NCBI GenBank assembly: GCA_964020155.1 | Contig: OZ026550.1 | Location: 2,151,352-2,163,851, forward strand | DNA length: 12,500 nucleotides | Reading direction: 5' to 3' | Source of the DNA: Chondrilla cf. caribensis | Lineage: Eukaryota; Porifera; Demospongiae; Chondrillida; Chondrillidae | Shown: positions 1-7,524 of the stretch, piece after piece | How the letters are laid out: the number at the start of each line of letters is the position of its first letter | Numbering within the stretch: position 1 is the first letter of the stretch | Translations under genes and position numbers: made by a program | Notes under the pieces: generated by a model | What the model was told of the DNA's origin: nothing | Database searches by the model: none | What the model saw: the letters and a program-made list of their open reading frames with translations, nothing else

Positions 1-215
1 TGTGACACATGTGTCTTAATTATAACGGTGATAGGAGTTTATTATTAATTGATATTATTAATTATGGTTAATATATATTATATATGACAGTTATGTAGGA
101 CTGTTAAGTAAATCTGCTATAATATATTCCTATAGTACAGGTTCAGGAATTTCATGATGTTCAAAGGTAACAATTAGTATTTGACAATTTACAAATAGAC
201 TAAATTACATTTATG

Positions 216-690
216 AATTGCAGAGATGCCAACCAGTTATTCATGTATGAGTGAGACATGTCTCCAAAATGAGTGAGATTGCATGGTGCAGGAGTGAGAC
301 ATGTCGGTGCCCACCCCTTGAAGTGGTATACCAGTGTGCGCACTGATAGATTATAAAACTACAAAGTACAATATGTAGATTTGTACTTTGTAAGTTTAAC
401 TTTATAGTTGTTAGCAAAAATGCAAAAGTATTACCAAGAATTCTTAGTACTGTGTGCCCTGTTATAACGCACAGTGGTATTTCTTTGCTGTGTCAGTACT
501 ATGCACTCAATCAGGAACAACTTACAAACATATTGAAGGCACATGATAACATGATCTGTGTCTCAATTTTTAAAGTGTTATGCTCATTAACAATGAATAG
601 TATCAAAGGGCAATGTGTGAGATAATGCTTATGCTTGCGTGAGAGCATGAGATCAGCACTGAATGCATGAGAGTTGGCATGTGTGGAATT
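216..690. mobile_element. Candidate small DNA transposon/MITE with 18-bp imperfect TIRs
   Basis: The ends are aattgcagagatgccaac (216-233) and, reverse-complemented, aattccacacatgccaac (673-690), which agree at 15 of 18 positions. The segment lies entirely inside the part of the intron that genes B and C lack, as expected for an insertion. The inside holds direct copies of gagtgagacatgtc (about 250 and 290) and an internal hairpin. No transposase ORF is present, and no clear target-site duplication flanks the ends, so the boundaries are uncertain. Confidence 0.4.
360..392. repeat. Perfect 12-bp inverted repeat
   Basis: tacaaagtacaa (360-371) and its exact reverse complement ttgtactttgta (381-392) are separated by 9 bases. 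Pairing continues outward with a one-base offset. It lies inside the gene A-specific intron segment and could form a stem-loop. No function can be assigned. Confidence 0.75.
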
Positions 691-1097
691 GCGTACAGAA
701 CAGTGAGCTTCTCTTTAGGCAATTATCTGAGTCCAGATCTATTTCCGATCTGAAGCTATATTAACTGATAATGACAACAAAAGAGGTACATGGGAGGCTT
801 CGAAACTGTACCACTTCAAACAGTTTAGTATGTTCAATTTGGCTTTGTTTTTCAGTTTATATTGGACAAATTGCTTACGGATAGTAGCTTAAGTAAAGAC
901 AGAAATGGACCAATTTGGAAGTTCAATAGATAACTTTAGTGTTTTGAATAAAATATATCATGTGGTACAGAGTTACCATATCAGATGATATCATTATTAA
1001 GAGTGACACTGTTTCTATAATATCATAGTCACAGTCAGAACTTGGTTATATTTGTGATTCTGTCATACAGGTTGCAATGAACCTCAATACAACTAAC

Positions 1098-1275
1098 CTT
1101 TGGCTTCAAGTTGCTCTATTCTCTTCTCCAGCTGTTCATTCTTATGGTGAAGATCATTCACTCTCTTCTCAAGTTTGGCAAATGCCTTTTCGTAGTCAAT
1201 GATACCCCCGATACTGGTAGTCACCACATAACACAACAGAGTCACTTGTAGAAAGATCTGGATGTTTGTAGCCAT
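1098..1275 (-). CDS. Collagen-like gene A, exon 1 (signal/anchor + trimeric coiled coil), gene partial
   Basis: Exon 1 of a gene whose second exon lies outside the window. It encodes 59 codons plus one base, identical in length to exon 1 of genes B and C. MATNIQ is the only start conserved in all three copies. Residues 5-24 are hydrophobic ([12 protein letters not shown] and following), acting as a signal peptide or short type II anchor. Residues 32-56 form an unbroken heptad pattern with core residues F32, L35, V39, L42, N46, L49, I53 and L56, and end in RIEQLE, which fits the trimeric coiled-coil motif R-h-x-x-h-E. The donor AAAG|GTTAGT is strong and leaves phase 1. By homology the protein continues into a Gly-X-Y helix, which is inferred and not seen here. 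Promoter elements match the paralogues. Whether gene A is intact cannot be judged. Confidence 0.8.
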
Positions 1276-1318
1276 AACTGTAGCTCCAGTCAACACACTC
1301 AGTTTTTTAGTGCTAGTT

Positions 1319-1400
1319 TGTGGTAACCACAGTAGAACAGGCAGTTTATATAGTCACTTGTAGGACACACCCACATTTAATGATATTCATTGACAATGTA
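1319..1400 (-). promoter_or_regulatory. Core promoter of gene A: TATA box, Runx-like palindrome, CACCC block
   Basis: Read on the minus strand, the order is a conserved block at 1400-1364 (with GGGTGTGTC and an AATGAATATCATT near-palindrome), TATATAAA at 1352-1345, and the palindrome TGTGGTTACCACA at 1331-1319. The TATA box lies 70 nt upstream of the ATG, which suggests a 5' UTR of roughly 40-45 nt. The same elements recur at the same spacing in genes B and C. Confidence 0.65.
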
Positions 1401-1475
1401 CACTGTTGACATACAAGTGGGTTTCTGGTACTAGTTTATAGCGGTCTCCTTTGAAGTTGCCCATGCAAATACCAC

Positions 1476-1557
1476 ATTGTATGTTGTATGCTAATATTTT
1501 TATGTATGTGAGCCTTGAATCCAGCGAGTTCATGTAGCATTGTGTAAGCACATGACA

Positions 1558-1616
<59 letters not shown>

Positions 1617-2078
1617 CACACAAATGTACACCCTTGATACTCAGCATGCTATAGTTATGAGCGTAAGCTTGTACTGCTTCATACATGTTTACATGACCTT
1701 TTGTGTAACAATGTGCACACTAATTAAGTATTAGATCCTTATATGATTGCCTATTAAATCAATTAGGTGGAACCTTTAGTGAAGCCATTTTGCCCTATGT
1801 AGTATATGTACACACATACACATGAATGTATTAATGCATACACACATAGAGGCACGCACACACACATACACGCACGAACACACACATACGCACGCACACA
1901 CACGCACACACACACACACAGACACACACATACACACACACACACACACACAGACACACACATACACACACATGAACCCACATCCACAAGTTAAACCTTT
2001 AGAGAAGCCATTTTGCCCTATGTAATATAATTATGCACACACATCCTCAAACAAACACATAAATGAGCAAATGGATGA

Positions 2079-2160
<82 letters not shown>

Positions 2161-2265
2161 ACACACACAAAGACACACACGCGCACACACACACACACAT
2201 CCAGAGGTACTACAGACCTGGAGGTGACCAAAAAACAAACAATCACAAAGGGCTCCCCAGTGTCC
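1476..2265. repeat. Composite (CA)n array 0 with conserved interleaved modules
   Basis: Three long CA tracts (about 1561-1614, 1803-1975 and 2081-2201) are separated by non-CA modules. The first is an entry module (gccttgaatccagcgag to a (CA)n). A module with gaagccattttgccctatgta occurs twice (about 1767-1800 and 1989-2024). Another, caaatggatgatcacac, precedes the third tract. The exit module runs from about 2199 to 2265 (gacctggaggtgacca and following). The same modules occur in the same order at 4900-6228 and 10120-10900. The Cys-Val and His-Thr ORFs across these tracts are microsatellite artefacts. Confidence 0.85.
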
Positions 2266-2633
2266 TTATTGTATAATATATTAATATAAAACTACACATC
2301 CTTTGGTATGCAGATTTCAAGATACAAGAGGTGCTATAAAACTGGTGATGTACAGAGATTGAGATTATTTTCTACTTTAGTTCATGTCCCTATAGCTATA
2401 GCTTGGTAAGATAAGAAGTACAGATTTGGTGACCCATTCATGACTTTAACTACTTATAGATCATCCAGAATTATCTTCTCCCTGCTTTTACTCATTCTTA
2501 AACTGATTTCAACACTAGCATTAATAGTAAAAAAATTATTCGGATGTTAGTTTAAATTTGTTTCTTTCTTTGAGATCCAATGTTACATATTTGTTGATAA
2601 TCCTCACATTTCCTACGGTTATGGCTATCCAGT
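2266..2633 (-). other. 3' flank of gene B
   Basis: No coding exon is visible. Bases 2345-2435 match 6720-6805, and 2488-2610 match 8050-8164, so this is duplicated 3' flanking sequence. Gene C has about 1.2 kb of extra sequence between those two blocks; here there are only about 50 bases. No AATAAA is visible on the minus strand close to the stop codon. Confidence 0.6.
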
Positions 2634-4558
2634 CTATGGCGGCACTGTGGGGCTCGGTTCTATTCCCGTTTTCGTCTCTGGTTCTGGTGGATTAGCTGTT
2701 GTTTCATTACATGCTCCAGGTCCTATATCTCCTTTTAGTCCTCTTTCTCCTTGCGGTCCTGGTGGTCCTTGGGGTCCTATGTCTCCTCTTGGTCCTCTTA
2801 CTCCTTGTGGTCCTTGTTGACCTTGTGGTCCTTGAGGTCCTATGTCTCCTTTTGTTCCTCTATCTCCTTCTGGTCCTTGTGATCCTTGGGATCCTATGTC
2901 TCCTTTTGGTCCCCTTACCCCTTGTGGTCCTTGTGATCCTTGTAATCCTTGTGGTCCTTGAGTTCCTATGTCTCCTTTTGGTCCTCTTACTCCTTGTGGT
3001 CCTTGTGATCCTTGGGGTCCTATGTCTCCTTTTGGTCCTCTTCCTCCTTGTGGTCCTTTCTCTCCTGTGTCTCCTTTCAGTCCTGGTTCACCTTTCTGTC
3101 CATTATTTCCAGTCTGTCCGGTTTCTCCACGTTCACCTTTAGTTCCATTAACTCCTTGTGGTCCTGGCTCTCCTTTTTCACCCTTAGTTCCATTGAGCCC
3201 TGAAACTCCTGCCGGTCCTTTCAATCCTTTTATTCCTGGTTCACCTTTCTGTCCATTATTTCCAGTCTGTCCGGTTTCTCCACGTTCACCTTTAGTTCCA
3301 TTAACTCCTTGTGGTCCTGGCTCTCCTTCTTCACCCTTAGTTCCATTGAGCCCTGAAACTCCTGCCGGTCCTTTCAATCCTCTTGATCCTGGTTCGCCTT
3401 TCTGTCCATTATTTCCAGTCTGTCCGGTTTCTCCACGTTCACCTTTTGTTCCATTAACTCCTTGTGGTCCTGGCTCTCCTTTTTCACCCTTAGTTCCATT
3501 GAGCCCTGAAGCTCCTGCCGGTCCTTTCAATCCCTTTGTTCCTGGTTCACCTTTCTGTCCAGCCATTCCTTGAAGTCCTGTATCTCCCTTCTCACCCTTC
3601 TCACCGTTTGTTCCATTCCACCCCTTTGCTCCTTTTTTGCCTTGTTTTCCACGTGGTCCCTTTTCACCTTTTGGTCCAGGTGGACCCTCTGGTCCAGCTG
3701 GTCCAGGTGAACAAATGCAAGATTGAGGTGTTGGAGATACAGTGTTGCCACGTCTCATTCTTTGGAGAGGTTTGTCCAATTCTGTTAAAGACAAGTAAAT
3801 TATTTATGAACTTTATGTGACACCTGTGTCTTAATTATAATTATAACGGTAATAGCAGTTTATTATTAATTGATATTATTAATTATGAGGAATCTATTCA
3901 AAAATCATAGTTATGTAGGACTGTTAGGTAAATCTGCCCAAATATATTCCTGTAGTACTGATGAAGGAATTTCACGAGGTTCAAGGGGTAACAATGAGTA
4001 TTTGAGAAATTTAGAGTAAATTACATTATTTGTTACTGACTCTGTTAGTTATATCTTCATTTCTACATCTAGTCTCGTATCATTAACACCAATTAGACGA
4101 GATGTAGTGATGAAGATGACTAACAGAGTTAGTAATACCTCAATGCATTCCACATAGCTGTGTGGTCTCACTGGTGTGAGACTGCAGTTAGCAGTACCAC
4201 CAGTGTAGTATGAAAGGAGAATTGGAGGGCTCAATAGATAACTTTAGTGTTTGAATGAAATATATCATTTGGTATAGAGGTACCATATTAAGGGCCAGCT
4301 ACAGTGACACTATTATAGACAGGATTTGGTTATTTGTGATTCAGTACATACAGGTTGCAATGAACCTCAGCGCAAATAACCTTTGGCTTCAAGTTGCTCT
4401 AATCTCTTCTCCAGCTGTTCATTCTTATGGTGAAGATCATCCACTTTCTTCTCAAGTTTGGCAAATGCCTTTTCGTAGTCAATGATACCCCCGATACTGG
4501 TAGTCACCACATAACACAAAAGAGTCACTTGCAGAAAGATCTGGATGTTTGTAGCCAT
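2634..4558 (-). CDS. Collagen-like protein B, two exons, 441 aa
   Basis: Join of exon 1 (4558-4381) and exon 2 (3781-2634). The acceptor TTTAACAG|AATTGG restores the frame to K-E-L-D-K-P. Residues 5-24 are hydrophobic. A heptad coiled coil spans 32-56 and ends in RLEQLE, a trimer motif. LQRMRRG (about 67-73) contains a furin-type R-x-R-R site. A C-I-C pair stands just before the helix. Residues 86-415 are 110 uninterrupted Gly-X-Y triplets, including three copies of a 17-triplet module. The tail of 26 residues begins ACNETT and ends SPTVPP at a TAG. Eight N-x-T sequons are present, seven of them in the helix. Inferred role: a trimeric extracellular or membrane-shed fibrous protein of collagen type; no specific collagen type can be assigned. 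Oddities: the donor is GTTATT rather than GTTAGT, and read-through would stop after GYLR. An upstream in-frame ATG at 4639 overlaps the TATA box and is not conserved. A further 3' exon is possible but not required. Confidence 0.85.
3102..3560 (-). repeat. Three tandem 153-bp modules (17 Gly-X-Y triplets each) in gene B
   Basis: Each module runs from GQKGEP to GQTGNN and carries two NGT sequons (GLNGTK and GVNGTK). Gene C has one copy (GQKGER to GLTGNN). The copies in gene B are nearly identical in DNA, which points to recent expansion by unequal exchange. The unit is a multiple of 9 bp, so the helix register is kept. Confidence 0.9.
3782..4380 (-). other. Intron 1 of gene B (599 bp)
   Basis: It is bounded by AAAG|GTTATT at the exon 1 side and a pyrimidine-rich acceptor ending TTTAACAG at the exon 2 side. 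It is closely similar throughout to the 581-bp intron of gene C and holds the fold-back element at 4033-4135, followed by two small hairpins. No exon is seen within it. Confidence 0.8.
4033..4135. repeat. Intronic fold-back element, copy in gene B
   Basis: The left arm (4033-4078) and right arm (4095-4135) are near-complementary over about 40 bp, around a loop of about 16 bases (for example ctctgttagt against actaacagag, and acatctagtctcgt against agacgagatgt). Two smaller hairpins follow: ccaca/tgtgg at 4150-4165 and the perfect 7-bp stem gtctcac/gtgagac at 4165-4182. The counterpart in gene C is at 9240-9350. It is absent from gene A. Confidence 0.8.
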
Positions 4559-4601
4559 AACTGTAGCTTCAGTCAACACACTCAGTTTTTTAGTGCTAGT
4601 T

Positions 4602-4682
4602 TGTGGTAACCACAGCAGAACAGACAGTTTTATAGTCATTTAAAAGACACACCCACATTTAATGATATTCATTGACAATGTA
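4602..4682 (-). promoter_or_regulatory. Core promoter of gene B
   Basis: On the minus strand: the conserved CACCC/AT block at 4682-4646, TATAAAA at 4634-4628, and the palindrome TGTGGTTACCACA at 4614-4602. The TATA box is 70 nt from the ATG. Element order and spacing match genes A and C. Confidence 0.65.
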
Positions 4683-4975
4683 TTCATTTGCTAATTGAAA
4701 CACAAGTGGGTGTCCTGGTGATAGTTCATAGCAGTCTCTGTAGACTGTTTAATGGGTTTAATAATATTAATTATTTACATAGATGATCCCACATTTTATG
4801 AAATTCAATGTCGTTATTTGAAATCATTTGAGCAAATATATAATATAGACTCATCCATTTTCTCTCTAGACTACATGTACTATACAATTCCATCCATATT
4901 GTATGTTGTATGCTAGCATTTTTATGTATGTGAGCCTTGAATCCAGCGAGCTCATGTAGCATTGTGTAAGTGCAT

Positions 4976-5032
<57 letters not shown>

Positions 5033-5035
<3 letters not shown>

Positions 5036-5302
5036 TGTATACACTTAAATCTCGCTGTTATACTTGCCTTCATTCTCCCTTTTTGCAGTTGCACGCTATA
5101 ATTGTTGTGATTGTATATAAGGTTGTACTGCTTCATGCATGTTTACATGACCCTTTGTGTGGACCCATGACGATGTGCACACTAATTAAGTATTAGATCC
5201 TTATATGATTGCCTGTTAAATCAATTAGGTGAACCTTTGGTGAAGCCATTTTGCCCATGTACATAAACATATACACACACAAACACATGAAATTGTATAA
5301 AT

Positions 5303-5363
<61 letters not shown>

Positions 5364-5532
5364 TGTATACACTTAAATCTCGCAGTTATACTTGCCTTCA
5401 TTCTCCCTTTTTGCAGTTGCACGCTATATATAATTATTGTGGTTGTATATAAGGTTGTACTAATTCATACATGTTTACATGACCCTTTGTGTGGACCCAT
5501 GACGATGTGCACACTAATTAAGTATTAGATCC
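5033..5532. repeat. Local tandem duplication inside array 1
   Basis: Bases 5033-5200 and 5361-5532 share a unique module beginning aaatgtatacacttaaatct and ending agtattagatcc, with only a few substitutions and one small indel. Each copy is preceded by a (CA)n tract. Between them sits one gaagccattttgcc module. The related single copies in arrays 0 and 2 are more diverged, so this duplication is younger than the gene array. Confidence 0.85.
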
Positions 5533-5547
5533 ACACACACACACACA

Positions 5548-5620
<73 letters not shown>

Positions 5621-5896
5621 ACATGAACCTACATGCACAAATACAAGTGCACTCATATACACACATGTACATGAACCATGATGCACACATACATATGCAC
5701 TCATGACACACATGTGTATTCACACACATTGCACACTGATGCCTGGCAATGTAATCACTGATTACATTTTTGATCCTTATATGACTACATGATAAATGAA
5801 TTAAGTGAAACCTTTGGTGAAGCCATTTTGCCCTATGTATTCATAATAGGCACACATATCCACGTACGTACAAGCACATAAATGTGCAAATGGATG

Positions 5897-5910
5897 ATCA
5901 CACACACACG

Positions 5911-5941
<31 letters not shown>

Positions 5942-5972
5942 ACACACACACAACACACAAACACACACGTAC
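5897..5972. repeat. Alternating purine-pyrimidine tract with (CG) core
   Basis: A CA repeat contains a perfect cgcgcgcgcgcgcgc stretch at 5925-5939. Long alternating CA/CG sequence is the classic Z-DNA-prone pattern. It is the only long CG run in the window. Confidence 0.8.
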
Positions 5973-6228
5973 ATACACGTACACGAACAGCATGATAAAT
6001 GAATTAAGTGATCATGAAACATTCAGTGAAACCATTAATTTTATGTAATCATAATTAATAGGCACACATATCCATATGAATGTACAAATGGATGATCATA
6101 CCCACATGCACGCATGCACGCACGCACACACGCATACGCACACACACACACACACACACACATCTGGAGGTATTATATAGACATGGAGATGACCAAAAAC
6201 ACCTGCCAATCACAAAGGCTGACCATGC

Positions 6229-6816
6229 AGGTGATATTTATTCTGTTTCTCTAGTCACCATGGACAACACACAGAGCTTAGCATTGCTTGATAATGTAGT
6301 TCATGCCACTAGCTAGGTCTGGAAAAATTATCATGTTGACACACCCCTTTCCCATCAGCTAAGCCAGAAGGTGCTTAATATTAATTTAATATCATATTCT
6401 CTTCCATGTGTTGAAAACGTTACATTATTGGCATCTCCATGCAAATGTAGGTACATGTACAGATAACACATATATTATATATGGAGTTGGAAAGGTACGG
6501 TACATGTACAGTTACAGATAACACATAATATGGAGTTGGAATAAATTAACATCTGTAGCTATGTCTGGTGAAAATATCAGGCTGTAGCTGACATGCCTCC
6601 TCTCGCATGAGCTATGCTATATAGAAGTTGCTTAACATTCCCCCCATTCAAAATCTCAACCATACAATAATAATATTAAGCACCTCCAAAAGTACATATG
6701 TACGTAGTTACAGCTAGGTAATGTACAGAGATTGAGATTATTTTCTGCTTTAGTTCATGTCCCTATAGCTCTAGCTTGGTAAGATAAGAAGTACAGATTT
6801 GGTGCCCCAAAATATC

Positions 6817-6820
<4 letters not shown>
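6229..6820. other. Intergenic spacer with diverged duplicates
   Basis: No gene is seen. Bases 6229-6290 match 11012-11070, including a TTTATT (AATAAA on the minus strand) at 6237-6242. Bases 6450-6490 and 6503-6545 are a local duplicate (gtacatgtacag ... tatggagttgga). Bases 6310-6390 resemble 6556-6640. aggtgcttaatatta (about 6370) recurs inverted near 6675-6690. Bases 6720-6805 match the 3' flank of gene B. Confidence 0.6.

Positions 6821-6866
<46 letters not shown>
6821..6866. repeat. (TA)n microsatellite
   Basis: About 22 uninterrupted TA units. They fall at the boundary between sequence shared with the gene B 3' flank (left) and sequence shared with the region downstream of APH1 (right). 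Confidence 0.95.
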
Positions 6867-6867
<1 letters not shown>

Positions 6868-6894
6868 GTACTAAGCAAGTTGTAATTGGACTGC

Positions 6895-7399
6895 ATATAG
6901 TACCTACATACGCATATCCATTGTTGGATGCATACGTAGTAGTTGTGTCCTTCCTAGGTGTGCTGTAGTGGATATATAGTGCCTAGTAATTGAATTCCGG
7001 CATTAATCAATCGATCATGCAGCAAGTCTGCACGTATCAGAGGAAGTGTGCATGTATCACATATATGTGCACACTTTTACATTTGATACGATCTATGCAA
7101 AAGGATATATATTATATAATATATAATATTGCTCCATAATATAGAACTTGTACAACTGGATCCTATCAAAGTACACAAAGCCCTACAAGGTACTAATTAT
7201 GTGGATGCAATGCTCTTACAATTGTACGTATAAATTCTTCCATTATTTGTCAAAGTACAAAATGTTACAATAGATGCATGCATAAATAGGGAAGTTGAAC
7301 AATGACATGCAATTACAGAATTCAATATTTGTAGTTGGCATAGTTAGAAACACACACACACAAGCAGACACTTAACGTTAACATTATCATATGCTGGAG
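6895..7399. repeat. Paralogous copy of the region downstream of APH1
   Basis: From tccattgttggatgca through agcagacacttaac the sequence follows 11115-11580 with only scattered substitutions and small indels. It contains no ORF of note. It is the duplicated 3' flank (probably 3' UTR) of APH1, now between genes B and C. Confidence 0.85.
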
Positions 7400-7497
7400 T
7401 ATAGGACCACTGATGATGCGATCTGTATACAGGTTTTCTATGGTCTACAGGGAAGTATAGTGGGGAGTATCGTTATGTGTACAATGTATACTGTACT
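7400..7497 (-). pseudogene. Remnant of the APH1 terminal exon with its acceptor site
   Basis: On the minus strand the acceptor ttccctgtag is kept. It is followed by 45 nt (7444-7400) encoding TIENLYTDRIISGPI, against TIANLYTDRTISGPI in the intact gene. The rest of the exon, including the stop codon, is missing; about 170 bp equivalent to 11606-11775 are deleted. Both differences in the remnant change the amino acid. No upstream APH1 exon is present, so it cannot make protein. Confidence 0.85.
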
Positions 7498-7503
7498 GTG
7501 TGT

Positions 7504-7524
7504 GGGGGGGGGGGGGGGGGGGGG
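7504..7524. repeat. G21 homopolymer
   Basis: A run of 21 G follows tgtactgtgtgt, at the place where the intact APH1 intron has a (TG)n tract, and it directly abuts the truncated LINE sequence. It could form a quadruplex, or could be a collapsed assembly artefact. Confidence 0.9.

Larger units (their letters stand above)
1..1097 (-). other. Intron 1 (partial) of collagen-like gene A
   Basis: This stretch matches intron 1 of genes B and C at both ends. The first ~210 bases align with the sequence just upstream of exon 2 in the other genes (from 3816 and from 9056), and from about 911 the alignment resumes up to exon 1. The homologous position of exon 2 is therefore about 35 bp to the left of base 1. 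The central ~700 bp has no counterpart in genes B or C. It holds a possible inverted-repeat element and no recognisable coding exon. Confidence 0.7.
4900..6228. repeat. Composite (CA)n array 1
   Basis: This is the longest of the three arrays. CA tracts lie at about 4977-5032, 5303-5361, 5532-5615, 5897-5972 and 6106-6162. The gaagccattttgcc module recurs at about 5228-5260 and 5803-5840, with a diverged copy near 5990-6062. The caaatggatgatc module recurs at about 5885 and 6086, and the exit module is at about 6161-6228. A local duplication explains the extra length: 5033-5200 and 5361-5532 are nearly identical. Confidence 0.85.

Noticed and set aside
1767..2030. CRISPR-like pattern of repeated modules with spacers
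   Set aside because: The spacers are microsatellite, spacing is irregular, and the context is animal nuclear DNA.
1387..2289. Cys-Val and His-Thr rich ORFs on both strands (also in 4771-5729, 5801-6022, 10093-10885, 11821-12034)
   Set aside because: They are translations of (CA)n/(TG)n repeats, open in several frames at once, with no conserved non-repeat sequence.
2699..3820. Long Pro/Ser/Leu-rich plus-strand ORFs opposite the collagen exon (also 8130-9028)
   Set aside because: They are the antisense of Gly-X-Y codons, open because glycine and proline codons lack stop complements. The minus frame has domain logic, splice sites and a promoter.
4049..4234. Minus-strand ORF in intron 1, with a similar 68-aa ORF at 9238-9444
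   Set aside because: It overlaps the fold-back element, has no ATG start at the conserved end, is missing in gene A, and most differences between the copies change the amino acid. That is not the pattern of a selected protein.
4639..4641. Longer N-terminus for gene B from an upstream in-frame ATG (4639)
   Set aside because: The ATG lies at the TATA box, so it is probably not transcribed, and genes A and C do not share it.
6080..6316. 78-aa plus-strand ORF
   Set aside because: Its first half is CA repeat, and the paralogous sequence at 11012-11070 breaks the frame.
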